A DNA stretch of 28,789 bases, taken from contig JAUVJM010000004.1 in the NCBI GenBank assembly GCA_030596585.1, forward strand, positions 1 to 28,789, read 5' to 3'. A program made the position numbers and the translations under genes. Of the stretch, positions 14,660-23,135 are shown in pieces (the first letter of the stretch is position 1; each line of letters opens with the position of its first letter). This DNA comes from a bacterium. Lineage in GTDB: Bacteria; NPL-UPA2; JAUVJM01. The notes below the pieces were generated by a model that was not told the origin of the DNA, made no database searches, and was given only the letters and a program-made list of their open reading frames with translations.

Positions 14660-16399
14660 CTATCTTAAATTTTTATAAATTTGCCTCAAGGTTTCAAAGG
14701 ACAATTTTTTTATCCGGTTATAAGTAACAAATCCTTTAAGGTTCTGCCCATCCCAATGACCATCTACGGGCTTAGAAGGATCCATGTAATCGTTATAGAG
14801 GAAAGGGAATGTGCCTGCAATATGTCGATGTTTTTGGATAAGTTTAAATGTTTCTCTATAAAAAAAAGATTGATACTCTTCTGACCAGAGCATTGACTCA
14901 TCGGCTCGGTATCCACCAACGGCATCAGCGGCAAACTCAGTCATTATCACCGGTTTATTAAAAGATTTCAACTTAGCCAGAGCTTTATCTAGATTACTTA
15001 AGTCAAATTTTTTAGAAGGATCATGGCACCGATCATACCAGCCCATATATTCATTTATGCCAATACAATCAATAATTTCTCCTATAGCCCCTAAGGTAAA
15101 TGTGCATGAAGTAGAATCAAAAGCACAGCATGCATAACCTATAGGCCTATTTTTATCAATTTGCCTGATTTCCAAAACTAAATTTTTAAAGAATTCTTTT
15201 GCTGCTGGATGAGATTCGTTACACTCATTCCCAATACTCCATATAGCAATAGATGGATGATTATAGGATTGTATCACCATTTCTCTAATCATCTGCTTAG
15301 CAAGCACGGTATATCCTTTTTCAGTAAAGTGGATGGTTTTTTTATCTTTAGCATAAACACAATATATAGGAACTTCTGACCAGACGAGTATTCCTCGTTT
15401 ATCACATTCATCAAGAAATCTTTCATCAAGGGGAAAGTGACATCTTATAGCATTAACTCCTAATTCTTTCATATCCTTAAGGTCACTTTTTATCACAAAA
15501 CTATTTAGCATAATTCCCGTTTTTGGATGGTCAGGAAGATAACATATACCTTTTAGCTTAACAACCTTGTCATTTAACAAAATTTTTTGCCCTTCTGTTT
15601 TTATGTTCCTGACTCCGAAATTTGAAGAAACATTATCTAATACGGACCCTTCCTTATCTTTTACTTCCAGCATAGCTTTATACAAATACGGATTAGCCAT
15701 ATCCCATGTTTGGGGAGATTCAAATCGGAAACTCTGAGCCAGGTCAGAATTACCTGCTGATATATCATAATTTTTGGAATCCTGATATACTACTTTCTCA
15801 GAATTATCTGTAATCTTTAAATTACATTCTGCTGAAAAAGAAGATTCGGACTTGATTTTTAAAATAATTTCTCCTTTTGCATTATTTAACTGTGGAAATG
15901 CACTTACAAAGAAATGTTCTATAAAAATCCTCCTTGATAAAACTAATTCAACATCCTTGTATATCCCTCCATAATTAAACCACCCCATAACAGCAGGAAA
16001 TTTAATTATATGTCTTCTATTATCTACTCGAATAGCAACTACATTGTTACCTTTCTTAATACCGGAAGTCGCATCAGCCAGAAATTCCGTATATCCTCCC
16101 TCATGGGTCCCAATATGTGCACCATTCAAGAAAATATCAGATAGATAATTAATTGCGCCAAACTTAAAATGAGCCATGGTATGTGTGGTAGTTTCATTAA
16201 TACAAAACTCCCTTGCATACCAGGCAACTCCTTCAAAGAAGGCATACTTCTCTGCATATTTATTCCAGCATCCGGGTATTTTCACCCTTTCCCAATTTCT
16301 TCTATCCCAGTGGGGATTCTTATAATTCAAACCATGATAAACCGGTTCAAGTTCTGCTAAAAAAAACCAGGTTCCATTTAACGATATTCTCTTTCGCAT
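14660..16399 (-). CDS. GH2 glycoside hydrolase, probable beta-glucuronidase
   Basis: Counting from the ATG at 16399, the product has 579 residues. A sugar-binding jelly roll covers about 1-150 (SLNGTWFF at the start), an immunoglobulin-like domain about 155-265, and the catalytic TIM barrel the rest. The acid/base is Glu392 (IGNEC) and the nucleophile Glu488 (MTEFAAD). Near the C-terminus, NLKG at 553-556 matches the N-x-K-G motif that binds the glucuronate carboxylate in beta-glucuronidases (NKKG in E. coli). The segment MTEFAADAVGGYR followed by SEEYQ also resembles that group. The ATG at 16399 is chosen because GAGGGG lies seven bases upstream; the open frame runs 141 bases further into the preceding gene. 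No signal peptide, so it acts in the cytoplasm. The gene is AT-rich. Galactosidase activity is the alternative. Confidence 0.88.
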   Translation of the reverse strand: MRKRISLNGTWFFLAELEPVYHGLNYKNPHWDRRNWERVKIPGCWNKYAEKYAFFEGVAWYAREFCINETTTHTMAHFKFGAINYLSDIFLNGAHIGTHEGGYTEFLADATSGIKKGNNVVAIRVDNRRHIIKFPAVMGWFNYGGIYKDVELVLSRRIFIEHFFVSAFPQLNNAKGEIILKIKSESSFSAECNLKITDNSEKVVYQDSKNYDISAGNSDLAQSFRFESPQTWDMANPYLYKAMLEVKDKEGSVLDNVSSNFGVRNIKTEGQKILLNDKVVKLKGICYLPDHPKTGIMLNSFVIKSDLKDMKELGVNAIRCHFPLDERFLDECDKRGILVWSEVPIYCVYAKDKKTIHFTEKGYTVLAKQMIREMVIQSYNHPSIAIWSIGNECNESHPAAKEFFKNLVLEIRQIDKNRPIGYACCAFDSTSCTFTLGAIGEIIDCIGINEYMGWYDRCHDPSKKFDLSNLDKALAKLKSFNKPVIMTEFAADAVGGYRADESMLWSEEYQSFFYRETFKLIQKHRHIAGTFPFLYNDYMDPSKPVDGHWDGQNLKGFVTYNRIKKLSFETLRQIYKNLR

Positions 16400-16409
16400 T
16401 CTAATCCCC

Positions 16410-17558
16410 TCACCAGAATTGATATCCAGGACACTTTGTAAATTGCCAGTTGAATTTACCCAGTATTTCATCAGATAACACCTGACCAATAATAGACAAG
16501 GATAATGTTCTAAACCACGTGGAAAACGTGTCACTTTCATTTATTCTAGAATACATCTCTTCGTGACCATATTCAAAATCTTTATCTCTATAAAAAACGA
16601 AACCACCATCTTTATTCTGATGGGAGAGAACACACGAAATTGCTTCTTCTAAAGCAAGTTTAATATCATCTTTTCTGTATTCAGTCTGCAATGTTAAACG
16701 GCTTAACGGGTCAATTGCATCAATATCCTGGCAGGCAGAACTCATTGCATGATGAGGGCCTATAAAACCGCCTTTTTCATTTTGAAGGAATAATATCCTA
16801 TCAATAATTATTTCTTGGTACTTAAATGGTCTTTTATCATAGAAAAAGAGTAAGAATTCATGATACCCACCCATCATTACCTGTGCCAAATCTATCTTGT
16901 TGTTAATATCAATATAGGGTCCCCAAGCACCATATAAAGAATTTTGATTCTCCAGTAACCAATCCAAGATTACTTCAATAGTTTTTTTTGCTTTTTTGTC
17001 ATTATGGAAATCTCTTGAATACTGAAGTAATGTTCCGTAGTTTAAAATCTCATTTCCAGCATTATTAGAACTTGCCGGTGTAGACCAATCTCTCCCCAAA
17101 AGCCATTTTTTCACAAAATCTGGATTGTGGAACGGCTTTATACAAGCAAATTCTTTTTGAGCCACTGATCCCCAAACAGTAAGAGCAACTATGACGTGGC
17201 AAGTTAGGTGCCGCCAACCCCACCAATCATAATTTACTAATTCACTATCCGCAACAACGGGGTCTTTGAACAAACCATCTTCAGTCTGGAATGATTGAAT
17301 ATAAGAAATCCATTCTTTCCGCTCATTACCAGAAACACTGTCCAAGTTCCTGTAAAGGTGTCTGGTCATTACTGCATAGGTGGAGGAATAAAGAACTGGC
17401 TTTTTCGTACTTCCACTATAGCAATATTGACCATAAGGTTTTTTTTGAATATGCATACTTTCTATATACGCTAATGTCTTTTTTTTTATAATTGACAAAT
17501 CTGCGAAGGATTCCATAGTTTGTTTGGATTTATCCCCAAATCCTCCATAATCTTCCAT
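16410..17558 (-). CDS. Hypothetical protein with alpha/alpha-toroid-like repeats
   Basis: I do not recognise this 382-residue protein by name. It contains several short motifs typical of squalene-cyclase/prenyltransferase-type repeats: QTEDGLF near 100, QNEKGGF near 265 and QNKDGGF near 320, each after a helix. It is rich in aromatic residues, has no signal peptide and no clear membrane segment. Such alpha/alpha toroids occur in terpene cyclases and also in carbohydrate-active proteins. Between a sulfatase and a GH2 enzyme the second is more likely. It ends 10 bases before the GH2 start. The first ATG (17558) lies inside the reading frame of a PHP-domain relic, so the later ATG at 17516 may be the true start. 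Neither has a convincing ribosome-binding site. The function is unknown. Confidence 0.7.
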   Translation of the reverse strand: MEDYGGFGDKSKQTMESFADLSIIKKKTLAYIESMHIQKKPYGQYCYSGSTKKPVLYSSTYAVMTRHLYRNLDSVSGNERKEWISYIQSFQTEDGLFKDPVVADSELVNYDWWGWRHLTCHVIVALTVWGSVAQKEFACIKPFHNPDFVKKWLLGRDWSTPASSNNAGNEILNYGTLLQYSRDFHNDKKAKKTIEVILDWLLENQNSLYGAWGPYIDINNKIDLAQVMMGGYHEFLLFFYDKRPFKYQEIIIDRILFLQNEKGGFIGPHHAMSSACQDIDAIDPLSRLTLQTEYRKDDIKLALEEAISCVLSHQNKDGGFVFYRDKDFEYGHEEMYSRINESDTFSTWFRTLSLSIIGQVLSDEILGKFNWQFTKCPGYQFW

Positions 17559-17668
17559 GCAAGTTCATAATTTTTTAGGGTAATTTCCGCTCTACAATCA
17601 GATCCTAGTGCGAAAGTAACACCCTTCCTTTTTAGTTTTAAGAAAAAAATGGAGTTATAATTCGTCTT
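17486..17668 (-). pseudogene. C-terminal relic of a PHP-domain protein
   Basis: In the gap after the sulfatase a third reading frame encodes about 60 residues. They include KRKGVTFALGSDCRAEITL and then YELAWKIMEDLGINPNKLWNP. The GVxFxLGSD segment and the following helix resemble the end of PHP-family phosphoesterases, where it usually reads GSDAH; here the His is replaced (GSDCR). There is no start codon with a ribosome-binding site, and the frame is closed upstream inside the end of the sulfatase gene. The rest of the gene, about 200 residues, is missing. The relic overlaps the start of the toroid-like gene by about 70 bases. I infer a deletion that joined the sulfatase end to the PHP tail. 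Confidence 0.5.
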
Positions 17669-19067
17669 TTAATCCAAACCGTTTCTTAACTTCTGACCAT
17701 TTTACATCTTTCCACAAAAGGCGGGTGGGAACATTATCATCTTGCCATGGTCTAAATCCATTTCTCCAGGTAGTAACAACTCTTGCATTTTTAGAAATGA
17801 TTGAATTTAATTGCTCTATAAGAGTATCTTGCACTTTGGCATAGGCAGGATTGTCAAACACATTCTTAGTTTCCCAAGGGTCATTCTCATGGTCATACAA
17901 TTCACAGCCTTCCTCCTCATGCATAAGAAGCCGATACCTTTTAGTGCGAATGGCATTCCACGCCTCGTGTTCACATATTGCCCGATTTTTTGTCCATTTT
18001 CCTTTCTGCTCCAGCAATGGATATAAATTTTCTCCATCAATATTATCTGGAATATTGACTCCTGTAAGTCGGCAGGTAGTTGGAAATATATCTATACCTT
18101 CCACAATCTCATCACAAACTTTTCCTTTAGGAAAAAATTTGGGGAATGAGATAATCATCGGAACCCGATGGACAGGTTCATAAATTCCAATCTCTTTGTA
18201 CATCATACTAAATTCACCTGCGAAATCACCGTGATCAGCAGTAAAAAATATTGCTGTATTCTCACTAATCCCCTGATTTTTCAGTTCTTCTAATATCCGG
18301 CCAATCTGATTATCAATAAGACTTACAAGTCCATAATATTGTGATAGAGTTTTACGGAGTTTGGGTTCATCCATCAGAAGACGACTTTTTACCTTCTGGA
18401 TGCTTTTTAATCTGCCTTCCATAACTGCATGAAAATTAGGAGGAAGCTTAAGGGAATCAGGGTCATACATAGAGCTATATGGTTCAGGTGGAGTATGGGG
18501 AGCATGGGGTCTTTGAAAGCTTATCCAGCAAAAGAAAGGTTTTGAAGAATCCCTTGATTTAAGAAATTCAACAGCTTCATTACCTACCCATACTTCATTG
18601 GAGAGTTCTAAGGGGACATCCCCTGAGTAAAATCCTTTATTAGCAACTTTATGCTTTATCATAAAACGCAGATAATCGCATCGAAGCGGTTCAAAATCAG
18701 GGACATCTCCAGGATCATCTAATCGATGATAGTCAAATTCCTTATTTATAAACTTCCATCCGAGATGTCCTTTTCCTATAAGTGCTGTCTGATATCCTTG
18801 ATTTCGAACAACGTGGGTAAGGGGCAAAAGGTCATCTGGAGTCTGAAAGGAGTTCCCATAAGCACCGTGTCTGTGCGGACGCTGACCAGTAATGAGCGAG
18901 ATCCTAGAAGGCTGACAAATAGGGTTGCTGCAGTATGCACGGGTGAAACGGACGCCGTTGCGAGCAGCTCCATCCAGCACAGGCGTTTGAATGTCCTGGT
19001 TTCCAGCAACACCAAGACTCCGAGCATTTTGTTGGTCTGTTGTAATCCAAAGAATATTAGGACCCAA
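17655..19067 (-). CDS. Sulfatase (Cys-type, formylglycine-dependent)
   Basis: The 470-residue product belongs to the alkaline-phosphatase-like type I sulfatases that hydrolyse sulfate esters. NILWITTDQQ at 4-13 gives the metal-binding aspartate. The active-site motif is CQPSR at 51-55, where Cys51 must be converted to formylglycine by a maturase not seen here. GKGHLGW near 100, ADHGD near 280 and the C-terminal LYDHENDPWETKN are also standard. It has no signal peptide, so desulfation would be cytoplasmic. The start is TTG at 19067: an in-frame TAA precedes it directly, and GGAG lies eight bases upstream. The substrate cannot be told, but linked GH2 and GH42 genes point to a sulfated glycan. 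The PHP relic follows its stop. Confidence 0.93.
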   Translation of the reverse strand: MGPNILWITTDQQNARSLGVAGNQDIQTPVLDGAARNGVRFTRAYCSNPICQPSRISLITGQRPHRHGAYGNSFQTPDDLLPLTHVVRNQGYQTALIGKGHLGWKFINKEFDYHRLDDPGDVPDFEPLRCDYLRFMIKHKVANKGFYSGDVPLELSNEVWVGNEAVEFLKSRDSSKPFFCWISFQRPHAPHTPPEPYSSMYDPDSLKLPPNFHAVMEGRLKSIQKVKSRLLMDEPKLRKTLSQYYGLVSLIDNQIGRILEELKNQGISENTAIFFTADHGDFAGEFSMMYKEIGIYEPVHRVPMIISFPKFFPKGKVCDEIVEGIDIFPTTCRLTGVNIPDNIDGENLYPLLEQKGKWTKNRAICEHEAWNAIRTKRYRLLMHEEEGCELYDHENDPWETKNVFDNPAYAKVQDTLIEQLNSIISKNARVVTTWRNGFRPWQDDNVPTRLLWKDVKWSEVKKRFGLKDEL

Positions 19068-19106
19068 TTAATATACTCCATCTCTTTTAGGTCGTTTAAT
19101 AGCCCA

Positions 19107-19148
19107 TCAGCGTCTACTTTTATCTGTGCCAAACAGTTCCTTTGCCAT
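19107..19148 (-). other. Tiny leader-like reading frame before the sulfatase
   Basis: An ATG at 19148 with a good ribosome-binding site (AGAGGT seven bases before) opens a frame of 13 residues, MAKELFGTDKSRR, ending in TGA. It is in phase with the sulfatase, with TGA and a further TAA between them. It may be a translated leader, the remains of a longer N-terminus, or the 5' end of another lost gene. No function can be given. Confidence 0.2.
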
Positions 19149-19246
19149 TTTCTTACCTCTTATCAGTATGTCAGATATATCTAAGTGGTCGAAATGGACA
19201 ATTTGTCACCAAAAATAAGCTGATTGCATTGTACGGAAAGCATTGT

Positions 19247-20053
19247 TTACTTCCAAATAGTAAAACCGCCGTCAACAACAAGATTATGTCCCGTCACATA
19301 ATCCGATGCCGATGATGCTAAAAAGACCGCTGCCCCTTTAATGTCCAATCCCATTCTGCCCATGCGGCCCAGTATAGTTACATCGCTGTAATCTTTCACA
19401 AAACCTTCCGGGCAATCACCCTTATCAAAACCTCCTGGTGAAATAGCATTAACGTAAACTCCATACGGAGACATCAATCCGGCAAGGTCCCTCGTCATGC
19501 CAATAATTCCAGCCTTGGCAGCAGCATAATCAATGGGCTGATCACCTTTGTTATTCCGCTTGTACATCCGTCGATTGCGTCCAACCAAGCCAGCAATGGA
19601 AGCAATATTTATGATTTTTCCCCAGCCCTGTTCCATCATAAACCGGCCCACTGCCTTGCAGCAAAAAAGCGGACCGATTAGATTTGTGTGAATCATATCC
19701 ACAATAGACTCTGGCGGCCGTTTAAATAAATTACTTTCCACATGTTCTGTTCTGCCCCCTGCATTATTTATGAGGATATCTATGTGCTCCTTCCACGCGT
19801 GAGCCTTTTCAGCCATATCCTCAACTTGGCCCCAGTCGCTGTGGTCCATCTGAAGCGCCAGCATGTCCACATGACAAGCTGTTTTGATTTTATCGGCTGC
19901 TTCCTGCGCCTTAGACAACATACGTGAGGTGATCACAATGTCCGCGCCTAACTCAGCTAAACCAATGGCCATATCAAAACCCAGGTTATAAGCAGCGCCT
20001 GTGACAATTGCGACTTTACCATCCAGTCTGAATAATTCCCTTACATTTGACAT
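19247..20053 (-). CDS. SDR family NAD(P)-dependent oxidoreductase
   Basis: The 268-residue protein is a classical short-chain dehydrogenase. The nucleotide-binding TGAAYNLG is at 18-25, NNAG at 96-99, and the catalytic Ser152, Tyr176 and Lys180 (YAAAK) are present with Asn124 completing the tetrad. The C-terminal VDGGF is typical. The start VRELFRLDGKVAIVTGA resembles gluconate 5-dehydrogenase or 2-deoxy-D-gluconate 3-dehydrogenase members. Next to an HpcH/HpaI aldolase and glycosidases, oxidation or reduction of a sugar or sugar acid is the likely role. An insertion at about 160-172 (RNRRMYKRNNKGD) is longer than in most relatives. The exact substrate cannot be assigned. Confidence 0.92.
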   Translation of the reverse strand: MSNVRELFRLDGKVAIVTGAAYNLGFDMAIGLAELGADIVITSRMLSKAQEAADKIKTACHVDMLALQMDHSDWGQVEDMAEKAHAWKEHIDILINNAGGRTEHVESNLFKRPPESIVDMIHTNLIGPLFCCKAVGRFMMEQGWGKIINIASIAGLVGRNRRMYKRNNKGDQPIDYAAAKAGIIGMTRDLAGLMSPYGVYVNAISPGGFDKGDCPEGFVKDYSDVTILGRMGRMGLDIKGAAVFLASSASDYVTGHNLVVDGGFTIWK

Positions 20054-20119
20054 ATTTATGATCTTCCCTCTTGTAATATGGACAGGAAAACTTGCAGTTT
20101 ATCTACTAAACCACGCATC

Positions 20120-20929
20120 TCATCCATTAATAACATCATAATTTATTTTCCCATTAGAACATATAAGTTCAAATGTTTTTCGGTAGCGGAGAAAACCATC
20201 TTTTATAGCTAACACATCTGCCCCGTGCGCCAGAAACCGTGCACCGTTTTCGACCAGCCATTTTCCCTCCTCAATGGAACCGAAAGGGGTCCCCCACCAT
20301 TTGCCTTGCGCAGCAGCAGCATCTCTCACCCTTTCTATTGCTTTCTTTAGCGTCGGGTGTTCGAATTGAAAGGGAATCCCGTAACTCAAACTGAGATCAG
20401 CAGGGCCAATGAATAATACGTCAATTCCATCCACGCTGGCAATCTCTTCAACACGGTCAACTGCCTCTTGATCTTCAATCTGTGCTACCAGAAATGTCTC
20501 CCGGTTTGAATGTATCATGTATTCGGTCCGGTCAGCCATTGTATAATCGGCATCCGGACCCGCATTGTCAAACCCTCTTCTTCCCTGTGGCGGATATTTA
20601 GCCCAATTGACTACCTGACGAGCTTCTTCAGTGCTCAGGCAATGAGGGATCATCAAACCGGTAGCTCCTGTCTCCAGTGGCTTCATCATACCGGTGTACC
20701 TTCCCTTAACAACTCGCACCAGCGGTTCCATTCCAGTTGTGCGACAGGCCAGAGCCATCTCAGCCAGTTCTTTCAATCCAAAACTGCGGTGTTCCATATC
20801 AAGCCAGGCACAATCAAACCCAATCCGGCCAACGAGCTCCACCAGTGAGGAACACGGGAAAAATCCCAGGTTAACGACATTCACACACTCTCCCTTTTTT
20901 AATTTCTGCAAAACCCGATTCTTATGCAT
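20120..20929 (-). CDS. HpcH/HpaI family aldolase
   Basis: Counting from the ATG at 20929 there are 269 residues. The family cleaves 2-keto-3-deoxy sugar acids or related hydroxy-oxo-diacids into pyruvate and an aldehyde, using a divalent metal. Visible are LDMEHRSFG with the catalytic His47, the conserved Arg in LVRV, GATGLMIPHCLSTEEA, QIEDQEAV with the metal-binding Glu, and FIGPADLSLSYG with the metal-binding Asp. The open frame extends 37 residues further upstream, but that stretch is Lys/Arg-rich, runs into the end of the GH42 gene and lacks family similarity, so the later ATG is preferred. With the SDR it may complete breakdown of a deoxy sugar acid such as that from a uronate or a 6-deoxysugar. 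Relatives include 2-keto-3-deoxy-L-rhamnonate aldolase. Confidence 0.92.
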   Translation of the reverse strand: MHKNRVLQKLKKGECVNVVNLGFFPCSSLVELVGRIGFDCAWLDMEHRSFGLKELAEMALACRTTGMEPLVRVVKGRYTGMMKPLETGATGLMIPHCLSTEEARQVVNWAKYPPQGRRGFDNAGPDADYTMADRTEYMIHSNRETFLVAQIEDQEAVDRVEEIASVDGIDVLFIGPADLSLSYGIPFQFEHPTLKKAIERVRDAAAAQGKWWGTPFGSIEEGKWLVENGARFLAHGADVLAIKDGFLRYRKTFELICSNGKINYDVING

Positions 20930-20952
20930 AGAATTTATAACTCTTGTCAACT

Positions 20953-23043
20953 TTATATCATATATAACACAGCCGATTCTAATGGTTCTAATGTCAAGCT
21001 TAAATAGTCTCTTCTTTTTTTTATTTGCTTCCCTTGCCATATTTCTTTTGGATTAATAGTAAATCTTCTATCTCTTAGAAATATTTTCACTTCCGTAATG
21101 CTCCTCCTGGTATTAATTAGAATAATGGCCATTTCTTTTTGATATGTTAGTGTGCGGGCAAAAATATCTGGTGATACTTTTATCTCTGGCTTAATATCTT
21201 CCGGTAAAAGCCTGGTCAACACAGAACTATTTTCCTTGCTTTCAAATACCAGTGTCCCAAATAAAACAGCCCTGCCCTTTCCGTAGATGTTCTCTACAAC
21301 TGCAATTGCTCCGTCAGAATATTTCCCCTTTATTTTCCCTTTGGTCAATTTGTACACTTCACGGTAACCCTTCGCTGTAACTTTCCTGCCATCGGACATT
21401 ATTATTTTCTCTTCTTCGATTGAGTGACCAACATCTTTCCGGATGCAGCCAAAAACTTCATCTAATCCATTGCCCGGTACTATCTGGCTGCAATATCCAT
21501 ACTCATTGTATTGTGCAGTATGGCATTCTGAAACCAATATCCCTCCGGAATACACATATTGTTTAACTTTTTCTGCCTGTTCATTGGTTAAACTTAATGG
21601 GAATGGAAAATACAATATTTTGAACTTTTTCATTTCCTGAAGAGAAGTTTCGTCCAGATGAACAAATCTAACCGTTAGATTTTTGTCCCACAACGCTTGA
21701 TAAATTCCTGTTACAGAACGACTCAAAAATCTATTATCTTCCAGAGCACATCTTAAAAGATTAACTCGTTCTCTATTATGTAAAATCCCCGCTTCAGATA
21801 GAGATGGCTTCCCTTTCTTGAAAACAGGATATCTATTGATAATCTGTCCTAACTTTTTAGCTGTTTCTGCTCTCTCGGTAAGGTTGCCTTCCAAATCACA
21901 CATAGCAATACCGGGTGACTCTGTCCCTGTTGTCTCAGGACGATAACACCAGTATAATATTCCTTTCATTCCATACGCTATGGAAGACCAAACCCACGCA
22001 GCTATCTCTTTAGGTGCAGGAGGAACTCCACGGAAAATACCTTTACCCCAGCTACCTCCTCCAGCTTGTAATTCAAAAACTAAACAAGTCTTCCCCTTGG
22101 CAGAACTGATTAACGCTTCTATAGTGCGACCTATGGAACATAGTGGTTCACACTGATTACCAAAGCGTGGGAATAAAGAAAGAGCCCATTCATCTACGTG
22201 CTTGGCCAATAACCAATTATCCTTACCACAATCCAAGGTGTTAAGACCGGAATTACTTATTATTAAATGCCCATTATCTACACCTCTGATTGTTTCAACA
22301 CGAAAGGACATTATTTCTGCTAAACTCTCTTCGCTAAACTTCAGCCAGTCCATTAGTAGAGAATATCCTCCACAAGGTCTGGCAGGAGGAGTTATCTCTT
22401 CCCAGTCACTATATTTTGTATGCCAATGTTCATTCAAAGAAAAAATACTCTTATGTTTCAGTTTTAACCAATTCCTGAACTTATCCATGGAACTGCTGCA
22501 ACAACAGAAAAGATTAGCAGGAAAAGGTGACATTTCATAATAACTGTTTGCCTCCATATGCGGCTCTTCCCAGACATGCCAGATATACAGGGCGGGGTGT
22601 TTACGAAACTCCCTGGTGATAGCCTCAAGCCATTTCCTGGCAGCCTTTCTCACTCCTGGATGGTCTAAACATAAGCCAGGCCAGCCTCCAGAGGGAGTAC
22701 CACAGGCTGATTGTAAATCTACCACTTCACCACCAAAAGAGGTATATCTTGCTTCCGGATATTTCTTTGCCAGCCAGTAGGGGGCATTCTCTAAAATGGT
22801 GGTAATTGCTACCTTAATACCGTTCTTTTGGGCTAAATCCAATAATTCTTTTGTTTCCTCAAAATCAAATACATTTTCCTTTGGATTCGTCCAGTTCCAT
22901 TGCGGTTGAATCTTTATAATATTGAAACCCAATTCCTTAATCTGTCTCAAATCTTTTGTTCTTTCTTTTTTTGGTGGAGATGGTGGACGATAATATTGAA
23001 CACCATATGGAAAAAAACCATCCATTCTACCCTCAAATTTCAA
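20953..23043 (-). CDS. GH42-like beta-galactosidase
   Basis: The 696-residue protein has a TIM barrel (about 10-380), a glutamine-amidotransferase-like trimerisation domain (about 400-620, with LYFPFPLSLTNEQ and YSGGILVSE) and a short C-terminal beta domain. This is the GH42 layout. The expected acid/base is Glu160 in WEEP, and the nucleophile is probably Glu324 in LVFELQAG. Clan GH-A enzymes normally have Asn before the acid/base; here it is Glu159. No signal peptide is seen, so cytoplasmic action on imported oligosaccharides is expected. The start is TTG at 23043 because AGGAGG lies six bases upstream; an ATG at 23025 with GAGGG is the alternative. It is followed 23 bases later by the aldolase. 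Substrate may differ from plain galactosides. Confidence 0.85.
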   Translation of the reverse strand: MKFEGRMDGFFPYGVQYYRPPSPPKKERTKDLRQIKELGFNIIKIQPQWNWTNPKENVFDFEETKELLDLAQKNGIKVAITTILENAPYWLAKKYPEARYTSFGGEVVDLQSACGTPSGGWPGLCLDHPGVRKAARKWLEAITREFRKHPALYIWHVWEEPHMEANSYYEMSPFPANLFCCCSSSMDKFRNWLKLKHKSIFSLNEHWHTKYSDWEEITPPARPCGGYSLLMDWLKFSEESLAEIMSFRVETIRGVDNGHLIISNSGLNTLDCGKDNWLLAKHVDEWALSLFPRFGNQCEPLCSIGRTIEALISSAKGKTCLVFELQAGGGSWGKGIFRGVPPAPKEIAAWVWSSIAYGMKGILYWCYRPETTGTESPGIAMCDLEGNLTERAETAKKLGQIINRYPVFKKGKPSLSEAGILHNRERVNLLRCALEDNRFLSRSVTGIYQALWDKNLTVRFVHLDETSLQEMKKFKILYFPFPLSLTNEQAEKVKQYVYSGGILVSECHTAQYNEYGYCSQIVPGNGLDEVFGCIRKDVGHSIEEEKIIMSDGRKVTAKGYREVYKLTKGKIKGKYSDGAIAVVENIYGKGRAVLFGTLVFESKENSSVLTRLLPEDIKPEIKVSPDIFARTLTYQKEMAIILINTRRSITEVKIFLRDRRFTINPKEIWQGKQIKKRRDYLSLTLEPLESAVLYMI

Positions 23044-23135
23044 TTTTATCCTCCTGGCAAATGAATATCACAATGATAACTGTGCATTGGACAACTGCTG
23101 TCTGCATCGGTGCCAATATGTATTAATTGGTCAGG

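Noticed and set aside
18776..19132. A 118-residue minus-strand frame overlapping the sulfatase start
   Set aside because: Its first 20 residues look protein-like, but after 19067 it runs out of phase through the conserved sulfatase core, and it would start at a TTG with no ribosome-binding site.
19173..19207. Palindromes AGATATATCT and GACAATTTGTC between SDR and sulfatase
   Set aside because: Short and common in AT-rich DNA, with no second copy before other genes of the locus, so an operator is not supported.
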